The notes below the pieces were generated by a model. The model made no database searches. It had not been told where the DNA came from and was given only the letters and a program-made list of their open reading frames with translations. 64,000 nt of DNA, taken from positions 1-64,000 of the forward strand of contig JAANDG010000221.1 of NCBI GenBank assembly GCA_036852015.1, read 5' to 3'. The position numbers and the translations under genes were made by a program. Below, piece by piece: positions 12,048-24,170 of this stretch (the stretch's first letter is position 1; each line of letters starts with the position of its first letter). Source of the stretch: Pelodera strongyloides (taxonomy: Eukaryota > Nematoda > Chromadorea > Rhabditida > Rhabditidae).

Positions 12048-12862
12048 AGGCGTCCGCTTAATGTTTCGCGTTTATACCGCAAAATAATAACCAGTGACTT
12101 TTTGACTTCTTGGATTGAGGTGCTAGACCTGTGTGGTTCTCGGGACACAGATGTTTCCTACTTCCTACTAAAATGACCCTCAGGAGATGGTATTGACATA
12201 TCATACCACTAGACCATTGATCCGAGTCCTATAGTCACTTTTGGCACCAGCACAAGACCTATAGTCACTTTTGGTTCTCAAATTGCACTGCTCTACTTTT
12301 AATTTACAAGAATTTATTCTTTTTGTGTTTTGATTTAATAATGCTTTTATTTGAATTTTGTGCTTTACTCCACCAAGGAGGACGTTCAGTCAGCCCATAA
12401 ACATTTTCCATACGCCTATGTCACATTTTTCGGATTGTTCAATCCGACCACTTTCTTATATCTGTTTTAATGGAAATATGTGACAATAGCAAATGTGTCA
12501 TTGTAAAAGTGATGAGTGCTTAGTTTTGCGTATCATTTTTGCTCCGTGAATATTATGTAATGCAAATCTTATTATTCATGCAGTGGAACCCTAATATTTT
12601 GTAAATGTGTAGTAATCTAGGCTAGGAAAATATTCAAAAGTTTCAACATATTGATTTTTTAAGAAGCTGACGTAAAATAGTTACTTTCTATAATACTATG
12701 CGCATATGATTTCCATCAATACTGTCAATTTCATTTTCTATCACTTACTTGAACATGATACCTGCTGATAATGCATTTTTCTTCATCATCTGCTTGAAAT
12801 CATATAGTTGGATCGTCTGCGACAACCCTTTCTTATGACTTTTCTCTTTCTCGCTCTTACAA

Positions 12863-12931
<69 letters not shown>
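12863..12931. repeat. (CT)n microsatellite
   Basis: About 69 bp of CT dinucleotide with one interruption. Confidence 0.95.
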
Positions 12932-12933
<2 letters not shown>

Positions 12934-13576
12934 TCTCCTGCCCGTTTAACCTCTAATCTTTTAATTGTTCCGCCAATTCTCTATCAAAATAAGAAAGAAA
13001 AAAAAACTTTACCTCTCCCATTGTGCCATTCGGTATTTTCGAGATTATAGGCCATTTTCATCATTTTTGGTTTCTTCTTTTTTTCTAATCTATCAAAATG
13101 ACGTTTTATTCATATTTTGATGCATATTTTAAAGCGGTGTGGCATGTGGTTTTGTAATGTATAACTGCTGTGTAATTGTATAAATGTGTACATTATATGC
13201 AAATTTTCTGTGCCCGTCTGACTGTAGTGATTGTGAGCCGGAAGTGCACATATGTGAATACCGAATACGTTCCACGAACCACGTGCGATACAGCTTTAAA
13301 GATCTAAATACTGATTTTTCAGCTTGCAGAATTTCATGTTCCAGTTTTATTTCATGTTGTTATTGTTCTAGTTCGGAAATTTTATGTTTTGATGTTGTTT
13401 TCAGTTTTTTTCTAATGTACTAATTCGCTCCTGGATGTGACAATTCATTATTCACAGTTGGTGGTACATTGGCTTTTGATTAATTGTCATTTAGAGGCTA
13501 GTTAATAGAACTTTCTAGAATATCTGAATATCCATATAAGAGGTTTGCAGTGCAGTCTTACCTATATTGTGCATTA

Positions 13577-13813
13577 GGGCGCATTCGAGATGGACATTTC
13601 CGGAAAAGAAAAAGAAAACTTTTGGTTCGAGATGGATTTCACCAGAAAAGCATGCAATGACCACGCATGCAAATGATCGATTGATTTTAGTTTCAATTAC
13701 GGTACATTTGCATTTTCGACTATTACTTTGCATGTATTATTTTTTTTCTCGGTGTCCATCTCGAACCACTTTTTTCTTTTCTTTTCCGGAAAATGTCCAT
13801 CTCGAATGCGCGC
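13577..13813. mobile_element. Inverted-repeat element with GGGCGCATTCGAG ends
   Basis: About 237 bp. Left end GGGCGCATTCGAGATGGACA, right end TGTCCATCTCGAATGCGCGC, with a second paired block GGTTCGAGATGGA / TCCATCTCGAACC. It shares its terminus with the element at 37467-37690. Confidence 0.8.
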
Positions 13814-13863
13814 TTAGTTTCGCTCGGTGTCCCACTAACGGGCTTGAATCCACTGTAAGCAGT

Positions 13864-14095
13864 AAGGGCGCGTTTAAGATGACCGAAAGAAAGAATTTGA
13901 AATTAAGATGACAATTTCGGTCGTTCAGGATGACCGAAAAGAAAATTTTTGAAAAACATTGCAAAAACAAGAGACCTCAGACAAAATCCGCAAAAGATTA
14001 CTGTACTTTTTAAATTTCTTCAAGTATTACAATGTTTCCTTTCGGTCATCATGAACGGCCGAAATTGGAAATTTTTTCTTCTTTCTTTCGCACAT
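13864..14095. mobile_element. Inverted-repeat element with TTCGGTC arms
   Basis: Left arm AGGGCGCGTTTAAGATGACC then CAATTTCGGTCGTTCAGGAT; right arm TTCGGTCATCATGAACGGCC then GAAATTG. It lies about 50 bp from the preceding element and shares GGGCGC at its left end. Confidence 0.6.
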
Positions 14096-14241
14096 TACAG
14101 TTCTAACCTGATTTTTAGGTAAAAAGGATTGATAATTTTGATATTTTCGCACTTTTCACACCACTATTCGTAAACAGTAAGCTCGGGGTTCCCTAACTGG
14201 TATTGCATTACCGTAAGCTGAAAGTCTTGGAGCTCCGTTTT

Positions 14242-14260
14242 GCCTAAGCCTAAGCCTAAG
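14242..14260. repeat. Short telomere-like run
   Basis: Three CCTAAG/GCCTAA units, the complement of the nematode telomere repeat TTAGGC. Confidence 0.8.
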
Positions 14261-15177
14261 GCCTCGTAAAATAATTGTGTTTCTTTTCCACAATATTCTT
14301 TTGTAACAACTTTGGAATGTGTTGACACGATTCTTTCCCATGGAAATTTGCATTTTCTTTTCAGAAAATGACTTGTTTTTTCGGAAATTTTCCTTATTTT
14401 CACCACAAAGATCACATTTCAATACAGGTTCGGCAAGGTGGAATTAGTATTTCCAAACGACCTCAGCATTAGCAATTTGCATGTGTGTTTTGAAAGCAAT
14501 GGCGGCGGGGCTATTCATATCAGGCCTGGAAATTTTTTCCCGTTTTTAGAAAATCTGTAAAGCTATGAAGTTCAGGCATGCTAATTATTCCTCCATTGAC
14601 CTATTATTTTAAAGGGATGGTTCATGCTGCCGAAAAAAAAGAAATAGGCTGAAAGCCCTTTCAAGATGAATCCCGAATTTAGGCGAAAGGCGAAAAACTC
14701 CGCTACCGTATGTTGATCATGACTGCAGCCGTTGTCGGCTGTCCATCCTGCAAGGGATTGTAGGCGATTTCCTTTTCATTTTCATTTTCGTTTTCGTGCT
14801 TAAGCGATTTCGGCATGCTTAGGCGATTTCATTTTCGTTTTCGGTATTCTTTGCGGAACGTTAAAGGGAATTCTAGAAAAGGGATTCCCCAGACCCGCAA
14901 TCGCTCGCTCTTCTGTGCCTATTTTACACTTTGGAATTCCGGGAAATTTTCAAATTATTTGCAAAATGAACTTTTATTTGTGCGCGAATTTTAAATTAAT
15001 AGAACCCGGTCTAATCAGCGCACTTTTTATTTTCTTCCATGCAAAATTCACTTCTGATTCAGCAGTTTGTCAAAAAAGTGTTCCTTTATGCCCTTTCCAT
15101 AGTTGACCTCTTAAGACAGCGAATGACTTTAGACTTGTTGAAAACAACCTTTTTGACAAAGTCGTATTTTAAATGTC

Positions 15178-15245
15178 TCTCTTCTTCTCTCTCTCTCTCG
15201 CTCGCTCTCTCTCTCTGTCTCTCTCTCTGTCTCTCTCTGTCCCTC
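15178..15245. repeat. Imperfect (CT)n microsatellite
   Basis: CT dinucleotides broken by CG and GT steps. A second CT tract lies at about 15745-15795. Confidence 0.9.
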
Positions 15246-15417
15246 TGTCTCTGTTTCTTTCCCTGTTTATCTCCCCCTCTCTTCTTCTCACATTTTATTA
15301 GTGTAATAAGTAATCCGCGCACTACTGTTTCATTGAAAAAAGAACTTTGAACATTCTATTATCACTATCACTCCCTCCAAGTATTAGAGCTAGTTGCGAA
15401 TGACACAGAAAAATCGT

Positions 15418-15590
15418 CGCTGGCCCGTCACCAAATGGGTTTCATCGAAAAAAGCTATTTGTGGCTGGTTACTGACCATTTGGTGACCAATTGATGACGG
15501 TTTTCGATGAAACTTTGTCACCACATGGTCACGAAGTTGTCACCTAATGGGCTGGCCCACGAAAAAAAAAACAGTAAACCGTCACTTCAC
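15418..15590. mobile_element. Inverted-repeat element, family F
   Basis: Left arm TGGCCCGTCACCAAATGGGT, right arm ACCTAATGGGCTGGCCCACG, with several TTGGTGACC / GGTCACCAA words between. A related copy lies at 53694-53850 and fragments at 6105 and 10490. Confidence 0.65.
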
Positions 15591-16078
15591 GTTCCCAGAA
15601 TTAACAGGATTTCGTTTTTTTTATTGTACCATTTGTAAAAAAACTTTATCACCCCTCGAGACTATGGTTATATCTGTGGGAGAGTTGTATTGTGCGAGTA
15701 GAGCGCGGAATACGCGCCGCGTTTTTGTCTTCTCTGTCTCTGTCTCCCTGCCTCTCTCATTTCTCTCTCTCGCTCTTTCTCTCTCTCTCTCTCTTTTATT
15801 TCCATTCTTAAAATTCCTAAACAGCCAGCCAGTGAAGTTTTCACATAAGGGCATATAAAGACATTCCTGTCTTTTTTATTTCCCATTTTTGTTTTGTAAA
15901 CCTTACTTATGGGGCTCGTAGGTTTCGCCTCAAAATTTCCACTTCTCTCTCAATTTGCATACTTTCTTTGTCACTCTATGACGACATACCGATTGTGTAC
16001 AGTATCGTTTACGATTGAGAAACCAGTTTTATTTTTCTTTCTTCTTTTATTTTTAAGGATAAGCACGACAAAAGGAAA

Positions 16079-16190
16079 GGTGTGTGTGTTTGTGTGTGCG
16101 TGCTTGCTCGCGCGTGTGTGCGTGCGTGTATGTGTGCGTGTGTGCGTGTGTGTATGTGTATGAGTATGTGTACGTGTATATGTATGTGTA
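16079..16190. repeat. (GT)n-rich microsatellite
   Basis: Degenerate GTGTGC / GTATGT repeats over about 110 bp. Confidence 0.9.
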
Positions 16191-16805
16191 TCATTTGTAT
16201 ACGGTGACAACTCAGAAATTCGCCATTTTCGTGTCGAATATTTCCAGTTTCGGAAATTATATCGTCATTTACCAAATAAATTTCTCGACTGATCACTCAC
16301 TCCTTTTTTTTGTTCGCTCTTTGTCTTATCATTATATCATGAAATCATTGGGTTGATTCCTATTCTACTGGTTGCCAAGTTATTTGATTTGGTTGATTCT
16401 TACACTAACTCTGATGGGAGGGTCCACGGTATCAATATTTTTTATGTACAGTAGTAGCAACCTAGACACGTGGCTTGCGTCATATTGTGTGTACATTCAA
16501 TAGACTATATAAAATTACAAAAGGGTTTGTAGTTTACAGTTTCGAGGACGAGCGATATTAATCTTGCCTATCCTATTTTATCACCGACCTGCCCTTACGC
16601 ACTCCTTTCCCAAGTCTTCAGTTTTAAATTGTTCGTTCGAGTCAGTATCTGGTGTTGGCTGAAGTTTTCCGCATCTTGGCGAAGGTAAGGCGCAAGCGCC
16701 GCGATATGGCGATTAAGCCGCTCACGCCTAGTTGCGTCTACATCTAGATATTTCAAACTCACCTCATTTTTTTCCCTTGACTTTTTGGATGTACACACCG
16801 ATTAC

Positions 16806-16899
16806 TTTTTTTAGCACATCAACGTTCTACCAAATAAATTGAGGTAACAATATTTTTTTAGCACATCAACGTTCTACCAAATAAATTGAGGTAACAATA
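16806..16899. repeat. 47-bp tandem duplication
   Basis: Two adjacent copies of a 47-bp unit starting TTTTTTTAGCACATC and ending GAGGTAACAATA, essentially identical, so a recent event. Confidence 0.9.
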
Positions 16900-17937
16900 A
16901 TGTACGTGCAGAGTTACAAATCAACTGTTAAACAGTGAATATTTTCCTCGCAATTGCAGATTTGTCTTATAAACACTTCAGAGAACTTTTGTGATAAACT
17001 TTTTTTTGTATTGAATAACCGGTTTTCGGAATCTTAACTCAACAATGAAAATCGGTCGCACTGATTGACTGCCACACAGAGAAAGTCAATCCACAAGGAG
17101 TGATGTAAAATTGACGGCTTGAGTTGCCTTTTATTTTTATTTTATTTTCGTTTTCGTTTTCAGTTTCAGTTTCGATTTCTTTTATTTTCAGTTTTCAGTT
17201 TCAATTTCTTTTCCTTTACTTCTGTTTTCTTTTTTTTCTCGGTCTCCTTTGAGTTTCTTTTCCTTTCATCACTGTCACCTTTCTTTTGCTTGATCATAAT
17301 CATTATTTTAATTTTAATTTCATTTTCAGAACATAGAATCCCAGACAACGCGGTGCAATACCATATGATTAGAGCCTTGAAAAATCACATGTAGAATAAA
17401 TATGATCAATATTTATTGATCGTTACTAAGTTCCAACTGATATGTTGATACTCCCTTGAGTAAGATTAGTTTCATAAACTCTGACTCTGATATTTTGTTG
17501 TGTGCGTGTAGAGTGTAAATTGTAGCGTCGCGCACCGTCTATCACGTAATATACTCGTTTTACAATTTGTTATCAAATCAATGCATGTGTTACACAAATA
17601 ACGACAATACTAAATATAATGAGTATAAAAGAAAATGAAATTTAAAGAAACCAAAAAGAGCGTGTTTCACTGAGTAACGCAAGGAGTGATACAGTTTTGG
17701 AAAGTTTTTCCGACGGCTCAAGCTCATGAAAAGAGATATACTCCTTTTTTGGCACTTCTGTATAAGATACTAGAGCCCTTGTTTAGAAATATACTTATTT
17801 TTGGACACTGCTCTCTAGAGCCCATAACTGGTGAATCAAAATAAAATTACCGTAGTCTTCATTACCGTAGATGTCGATTTCCATATGATTAGCTCTAGAG
17901 ATATGCGGTATGCACTTCTGTGTATAGCACACAGGGA

Positions 17938-18000
17938 AAATGTATGCATACTGTATTGCATACTGTATTGCATACTGTATGAAATGTATGCATACATTGT
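17938..18000. repeat. 12-bp tandem repeat flanked by inverted ends
   Basis: Three units of TGCATACTGTAT, bounded by TGTATGCATAC and GTATGCATACA. The whole block can fold back on itself. Confidence 0.8.
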
Positions 18001-18762
18001 AGAGCTCTTGAGCTACATAACTGTGCTTTAAATGCACATACGGATGCTAGCCTTTTAGCCAAAAACGATATTATAATTTTTATGTTTATAATTTGTTTAT
18101 AAGATATAAATTAAAAATGTATAATTGTTGCAAACAAGCTTATGTAAGAATGCAGCGACCCTTGCCTTACTATGTTAATGTACGTATTATCTCGATCATT
18201 TTTCTCGTTAATAGAACTGGTATTTCATCTTCTTTTAACTGGAACCAAATCTTTCAAGCACCTGTTTATTCTGAGATACATTTCCGTATTATTCGGTCTA
18301 CTACTAGCCTACATTGTTACTAGTTGTTCACACAGATCCATAATTCGTAGCTGTTTTGTCTACTGTGTTGCTGAACGGAGTATGCCCTATTTCTAATAGC
18401 ATAGTTTAGTTGTTTTGTGCATTTATATGTGAAAAAATTCCTCGATATAGCTTACTTACTTTACCCGCTCCCCAACTATCCATATTCTCAACAAGGTAGT
18501 ATTGAACAATAGTTTTATGTAGCTTCATCTTGCATTACATAACTCCTATACTCTTTAAAAAAATATTACTTAGGCAATTTTTCTGTGCCAGTGTGCAGCC
18601 TTGAAATTCTCAGCTGGTTTTGGGTAAAGCGCTCAATCGGTTTTCGCACGAAATAAACCACAGAACCAGGCTTTACAAATATATTCCATTTGCATACTGT
18701 CACTCTCTTTTCATCTCGGCACTAGTATATGGGTAAGCCTACGATCAGCCTTTCTCTTTCAT

Positions 18763-18766
<4 letters not shown>

Positions 18767-18799
<33 letters not shown>

Positions 18800-18809
18800 T
18801 CTCTCTCTT

Positions 18810-18859
<50 letters not shown>
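18767..18859. repeat. (CT)n microsatellite
   Basis: About 93 bp of CT dinucleotide with a few CTT interruptions. Confidence 0.95.
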
Positions 18860-19917
18860 GTTTACAAGAGAGACAGGATCAGCCTCCTCGTGCATACAAG
18901 GCTCGAACGGATCCCCTCTCAAAGCACTAAAACTTTGCCAAATCTGGTTTTATCTCTTCATGTCTATGATGTCTCTTGATTTGGCAGGTTCACTAACGTG
19001 CTCTCTTTCTCCACCCTCTCCTCCATAATGCACTTAATTATACACTCTCTCACCCTGTATATCTTGTTCTGCGCCCTTTCGCCAAAAATTGCCTTTTGTT
19101 ATTCGGAACCCAGTCAACAATTCGCATCGTTTTTGTGGTGAGACTGATCAACTTGATCACTCGATTGTTGCTTACTTGAGATTTCCTTGGGGAGTGTTCC
19201 TCCCCGGTTACTTTTACTCTACCTTAGTTTCTCCCTATGGTAACCTCCCCAAGATTGTGTTGAATTCCCTAAAGTGCCTGTGACTCAGGATGAGAAAGAG
19301 CCAACGCAGCTAGTCCAAACGGTGTCTTTGGCATTCCTTAGTAGCTAATACTGTATCCGTACTTTACGTAGACTACGGTCGCGCGTAGGTGTACCGTAAC
19401 ATCGATAAACCGGAACCCTGTCACAACTCTTCACTTGTCAGTCACTTATCCGTTGTAATTTGTGATCAATAACAATAAACACGACACGCCCTTGTCTTGT
19501 TATTTGGGTGATAGAATGTCCATTGGGTTTCTTGTCGAATTATTAGCATGTTGGTTGGGAAAAGCCTTGTGTTTTGACAATAATTTGTTGGGCTGATTTT
19601 TGTTCAAATCCGCACTACGGACTCTTACTGGAGAACTTTTTTTCGAGTATTATAAGAAGAAAATCATTGTTTCCTTATTCAATTTTTTTATCGGCTTATG
19701 GGCATGCCCGCACCTTGACCTTGATCGGCTTTCGCGCTTTCGGCTAGCCTGTCTTTCTTTTTTTTGCATCGTTTGATTATGATTCTACTTTTTCAGGTCC
19801 TATAAATTTCTAACTCACTACTTTGATTTACTAAGGAGGATCTTTACTAAAATTACGATAGTTGGACTAGAAGCGCACGAAGAAAGAAAGAATTATTTAT
19901 TGTCCACTGCAAAAACG

Positions 19918-22900
19918 ATGCCCTCTGATGAAAAAAAGAGTTCGTGGAAATGGAAGGTTAGCAACTTTTTGCTTTTAAATTGATTATATTAACTTCGCGA
20001 ACGAACCGCGTGCACCCCCCTTGTAACGGCACAAAATTGCGTGGGCCGTTGTTGCGCCAGGAGCGAGCCACGTGTGCTCGAACATATTTTTTGCCATAAA
20101 TTCATGGTATGATTGTCCTAGGCTACTGCTCGCAAACAGAAAGTATATTTTAGCATTACAAATTTGTAGCCCTTATTCTAGAATATTTCCAATTGTATAA
20201 TTGCAGCTCTTTCCTCTCGGCTAATTATTGATTAATTTCAGGCAATTAAAGCGGCATTGATCCTGGGCGCGGTCTCATGTCTTTTATTTGGTTTCGCACT
20301 CCGACAATTCATCGTACCGTCAGTGGTAATGCAGCAAGTCAGTGAGGTAAGAACTGTTGTTTATTGAAGTTTTGAGCTTTATCACTGCGCCGAGATAAGG
20401 TTCCTAACTTCGGTTTGTCGCACGTGCTGCAACACTGGGCATAGCGGCTGCTGCAAAAACCGGTGTGCGAAAACATTGCCGCACACCCAAATGCACACAC
20501 CAAGCCTTCATCCAGTAAACACTCGTGATATTGTAGCTCAGGCTCCGGGTTTTTTTGTAACGAGCTTATTGGATGTATTAAAGGTTAAAGGTTAAAGTTA
20601 GGACTGTTCTTCAGGGCCCCGGAGGGGTTCCTGCAGTCCGCTCTGGTCTACCGAAGTAGTGCGCTCCAGAGAAAAAAATAATCAATATATTTTCATTTTG
20701 CAGCAATCAGTACTCAAAGACGGCAGCCGTTTGATGCGAAAATGGATGGACCCAGAATACAAATTTGAGTTTAATGTGAGTACTAGTAATTCCCTTTTCC
20801 CAGTATTGTCTTTGAAGGTCCCTTTAACTTTGAATTTATCAAACTAATCGATTGCATGTTCCAGGTTTGGGCGCATTCAGTAAAGAATCCCGATGAGATT
20901 CTCGCGGGAAGTATTCCAGAAGTGAAGACCTCTGGACCGTACGTTTTCGATAAGAAACTGGAGAATAAGGTACTGTACTTTTTAGTTTCTACTATTTTAT
21001 TGTAGTTTGTAGCCGACAATATGACTGGCGTATGGTCACATGCTAAATATAAAGAGTTAGTAGCATTTCCACCAAGGAATATTGTAAGTCTTGTATAATT
21101 GTCAAATAAAATATTTCAAATTGAATGTAAATCCGAGACAATAACCCATTCCCATTCCCTTCAGGTGATCTCACATCAAAATGGCACTGTGAAGTTCAAA
21201 CGCTTCAACTTCTACCACTTCAACGAGACAGCTTCTTGTGAGACGTGTATTCTAGGAAACAGAGTTTGGGTTCCCAACATAATCTATCAGGTATTGTGAT
21301 TTGCAGTGTGATTGATAGATAACATTTGGTGTAAAACACTGCGTTCTTATTTTATGTGTCTCTTCCTTTGCACACTGTGCTGGCCGGATGTTATACTCAT
21401 TGAAGTTTTGGAATTTATCACTTAAGATACAGAAACTTTAAGTTTCTTCTGTTATAGCTTTTTGCGTATGTTAGTGTTATTTACCGTGAAACCGTATGTA
21501 TTCAAATCATTGTGGCGTTTTGTTGTATAAGATATACGACAAAGCCCACACCTCAAAGTAGAAATTATGTCTATCGGGGTATTGTAGGTATTTTTAAAGT
21601 TTTCGATGTATTGATTTATCTCTTCAGAAATTCATCGAAGCAGCTTCAATGGAGTTTAAACTGGCAGCCACTGCTTTAGTCAAACAGACGGCGTTTCTTG
21701 AAGTCGAAGTCGGAGAACTCTTGTTTGATGGATATAAGGATCCTTTTCTGGATGAGGTAGGCTGCAGTACTACAATTATAGCCTCTGGCAGTGCATATAG
21801 CTGAACATTAAAGCGAAATACCGGCCGGTTTTTGAAATGCATCGAGTAGACCAGCATTCTTATGCAAATGACCATAAATTATAATAAAAAATCAAGCTAA
21901 ACTCGGGCAAATTAGCATAAATACGTAAGAAATCAGTTGTCCGCGGTGCGTTTCACAAACCGGCCGGTATTTCGCTTTAAAGAAAGCCGTTCTCAGGATC
22001 CTTAGCGTGAAAACCACATTTAAATCAATAAAAAATCAGAGCATGTTTAATGTAGCTCCTCTCGAGGGCCTCGTGGGTGTTAAAGCTGTAGTCTGTCACC
22101 ACAAAAAAAAACTAACAGCACAGCTTATTCTTCATGCGGCGTAGTTTAACGTTTGAATAATCTTGAGAATTTTCCAGATCTGCAACTTGCCTTTTATGAA
22201 TTTTGTATGCGAATCGATATTGGACACTCCTGATCGCATTGGAATACTATATGGGGTACGTTTCAGGATTGCCATATATGTAGAAGCGAAATTGTTCTTA
22301 ACTTACGCCAGGAACTTCGGAGCCACCTGTAATAATAATAAAAAAAATGTGTTTTCCAATCGAATTAATATGCTGACATTTTAGTTTACATTGAGTGCCA
22401 ACAATTACATAAAGTTACAAATCTTTTTTCCGAGTTTTCTCTGATTCTACAAGAAATCGATTACAAATTTTAATTTTCAGACAAATGCCACAGACGACGG
22501 TGTCTACGAGATTGATGATGGCAGTTCAGATGTGAGCAATCTGGCCAAAATGCTGAGGTGGAAGGGCTCCAACCATGTGAGTTATAGTTTGAAGTTTGAA
22601 GAGTTAGTAGTAATGAACCTCTCTCTCTCTCTCCCTCTCTCTCTCTCTCTCGCTCTCTCTCTTTCTCTCTTTCTCACTCTCGCTCTCGAAGAGTAAAATA
22701 AAAATTGGAAATTTAAAAGTGTTCCATTACTCAGGCACTCATTGGTTAGATGTCGATTCCGGGCAGGGCAAGTCTTCTCATTAGTTCGTTGCGAACTCTC
22801 TCCATTTTCTCTCTCTCTCTGTCTCACTGCCTCCCTTTCCTTCTTACTGCTTGTCCTTATTAGATAGTTTTGCATCGTTTCCGAGGAGTTGGTGTAAGAG

Positions 22901-24139
22901 GATTTGGAGAGGTCGATGGCCAGATGGGATTTTCCGTCGACGTCGTAAATTCTTACTTCTCTTCTCTAGGTTGATGACAATTGGTGGTCTACAGAAGACG
23001 CCCGGCTTATCCGCGGAACCGAAGGCAATCTATTCCCGCCTTTCGTTTCAAAAGAGAAGAGATTGTACGTATTCATCACACAATTGTGCAGGTGAGAACC
23101 TTTTTTTGTAGTTTATAGTTTATAGTCTCTAATGTTTGTAGTTTATAGTTGAGCATCAACTTTGTATCTTGATTTCATAGTTACTTGCGTTCTGTATATT
23201 CAGAGCACTGCTTTATGTTCCATTTTGTACTTTTACTTATGCTCCGTTTTTGGTGTTTGAAAATAGCTCGCTCTTTAGAATAGCGAGCAAAAAAATTATA
23301 GAGCATTCTTTTTTAGTTGTTTTGGGGGTTATCTATTGATGAAATTCCTTTTGATTACAGTAGGATCTAATTACTTTCGAATAATTAATTGAGTCTAATT
23401 GCCTACCGTACTAGATCGGTGTACCTCGAGTACAAAGAGGAAGTCGTCTACCGAGGAGTGCCCGCGTACAGATTCATCCTCCCCGGAGAAGTATTCGATC
23501 AGAGTCTCGAAGAGAATAAGGGATACTGTAATCCCACAGTTAAGGTACTGTATTCTTTATGTTCCATGATGACCTTGTCTATGGTATGTGTATTGTCTTG
23601 AAAGCATAAAGATATTTTTGCGTAATTGTAGCGAGATATTTTCTGTCCGAAGTTTATATCCCTGATATGCTGAAAAGCCGAAAATTAAAAGTATGCTGAA
23701 AATTAACCGTATCTTGGAACTACACGAGAATATTTTTTTTTCTATTTTTTATGTCCTATATGCAAGTTTCGTACAGAAATACAGTAGTATTGACAGAATC
23801 ACAGACAATTTTTGGGATACTTGCAAACCCCATAAGTGATGTGTATCTGAGCGATCCTACACTATAGTGATCATAGGTTGAAAATGAAAAGAAACCGTAA
23901 CTACAAACTGAAGATCCTTCAATTTTATAAACCAAAATATTTAGTCGTTCTTTGCTTCACAAGGCGACAACAAATGTATGCCGAAGGGGCTTCTGGAAAT
24001 TAGTCGATGTCAGAAGGGTAAGTAAATGGTTGTAATTAGCTAATTAGACAATTAGATGTTTGACAAAGTATACATAGTATACATACTACATTCGCTTTCT
24101 CTCGTCCTATTCTCACTCTTTTTTCTCTCTCTCTTTTCT

Positions 24140-24170
<31 letters not shown>

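Larger units (their letters stand above)
7817..19917. other. 12-kb gene-poor, repeat-dense region
   Basis: No gene could be built here on either strand. Long ORFs are translations of CT/GA arrays or GC-rich repeats. The stretch holds family A and F elements, three long inverted repeats, a roughly 400-bp tandem duplication, GC-rich blocks at 8556-8690, 8930-9070 and 10080-10560, several microsatellites and a short telomere-like run. Each is listed separately where its limits are clear. The rest (7817-8555, 10680-11200, 12180-12860, 16300-16800, 17100-17900, 18000-18700, 18860-19900) is AT-rich unique sequence with no feature I can support. Confidence 0.6.

Noticed and set aside
15086..15350. 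Long ORFs on both strands over CT/GA arrays (also at 9360-9595, 12808-13050, 15547-15886, 43719-44055)
   Set aside because: They are translations of simple repeats (poly Ser-Leu or Arg-Glu); no start context, splice sites or domain.
16595..16798. Minus-strand 67-codon ORF with charged composition
   Set aside because: No homologue recognised, no neighbouring exon in phase; a GTGAGT inside it could be a donor but nothing pairs with it.
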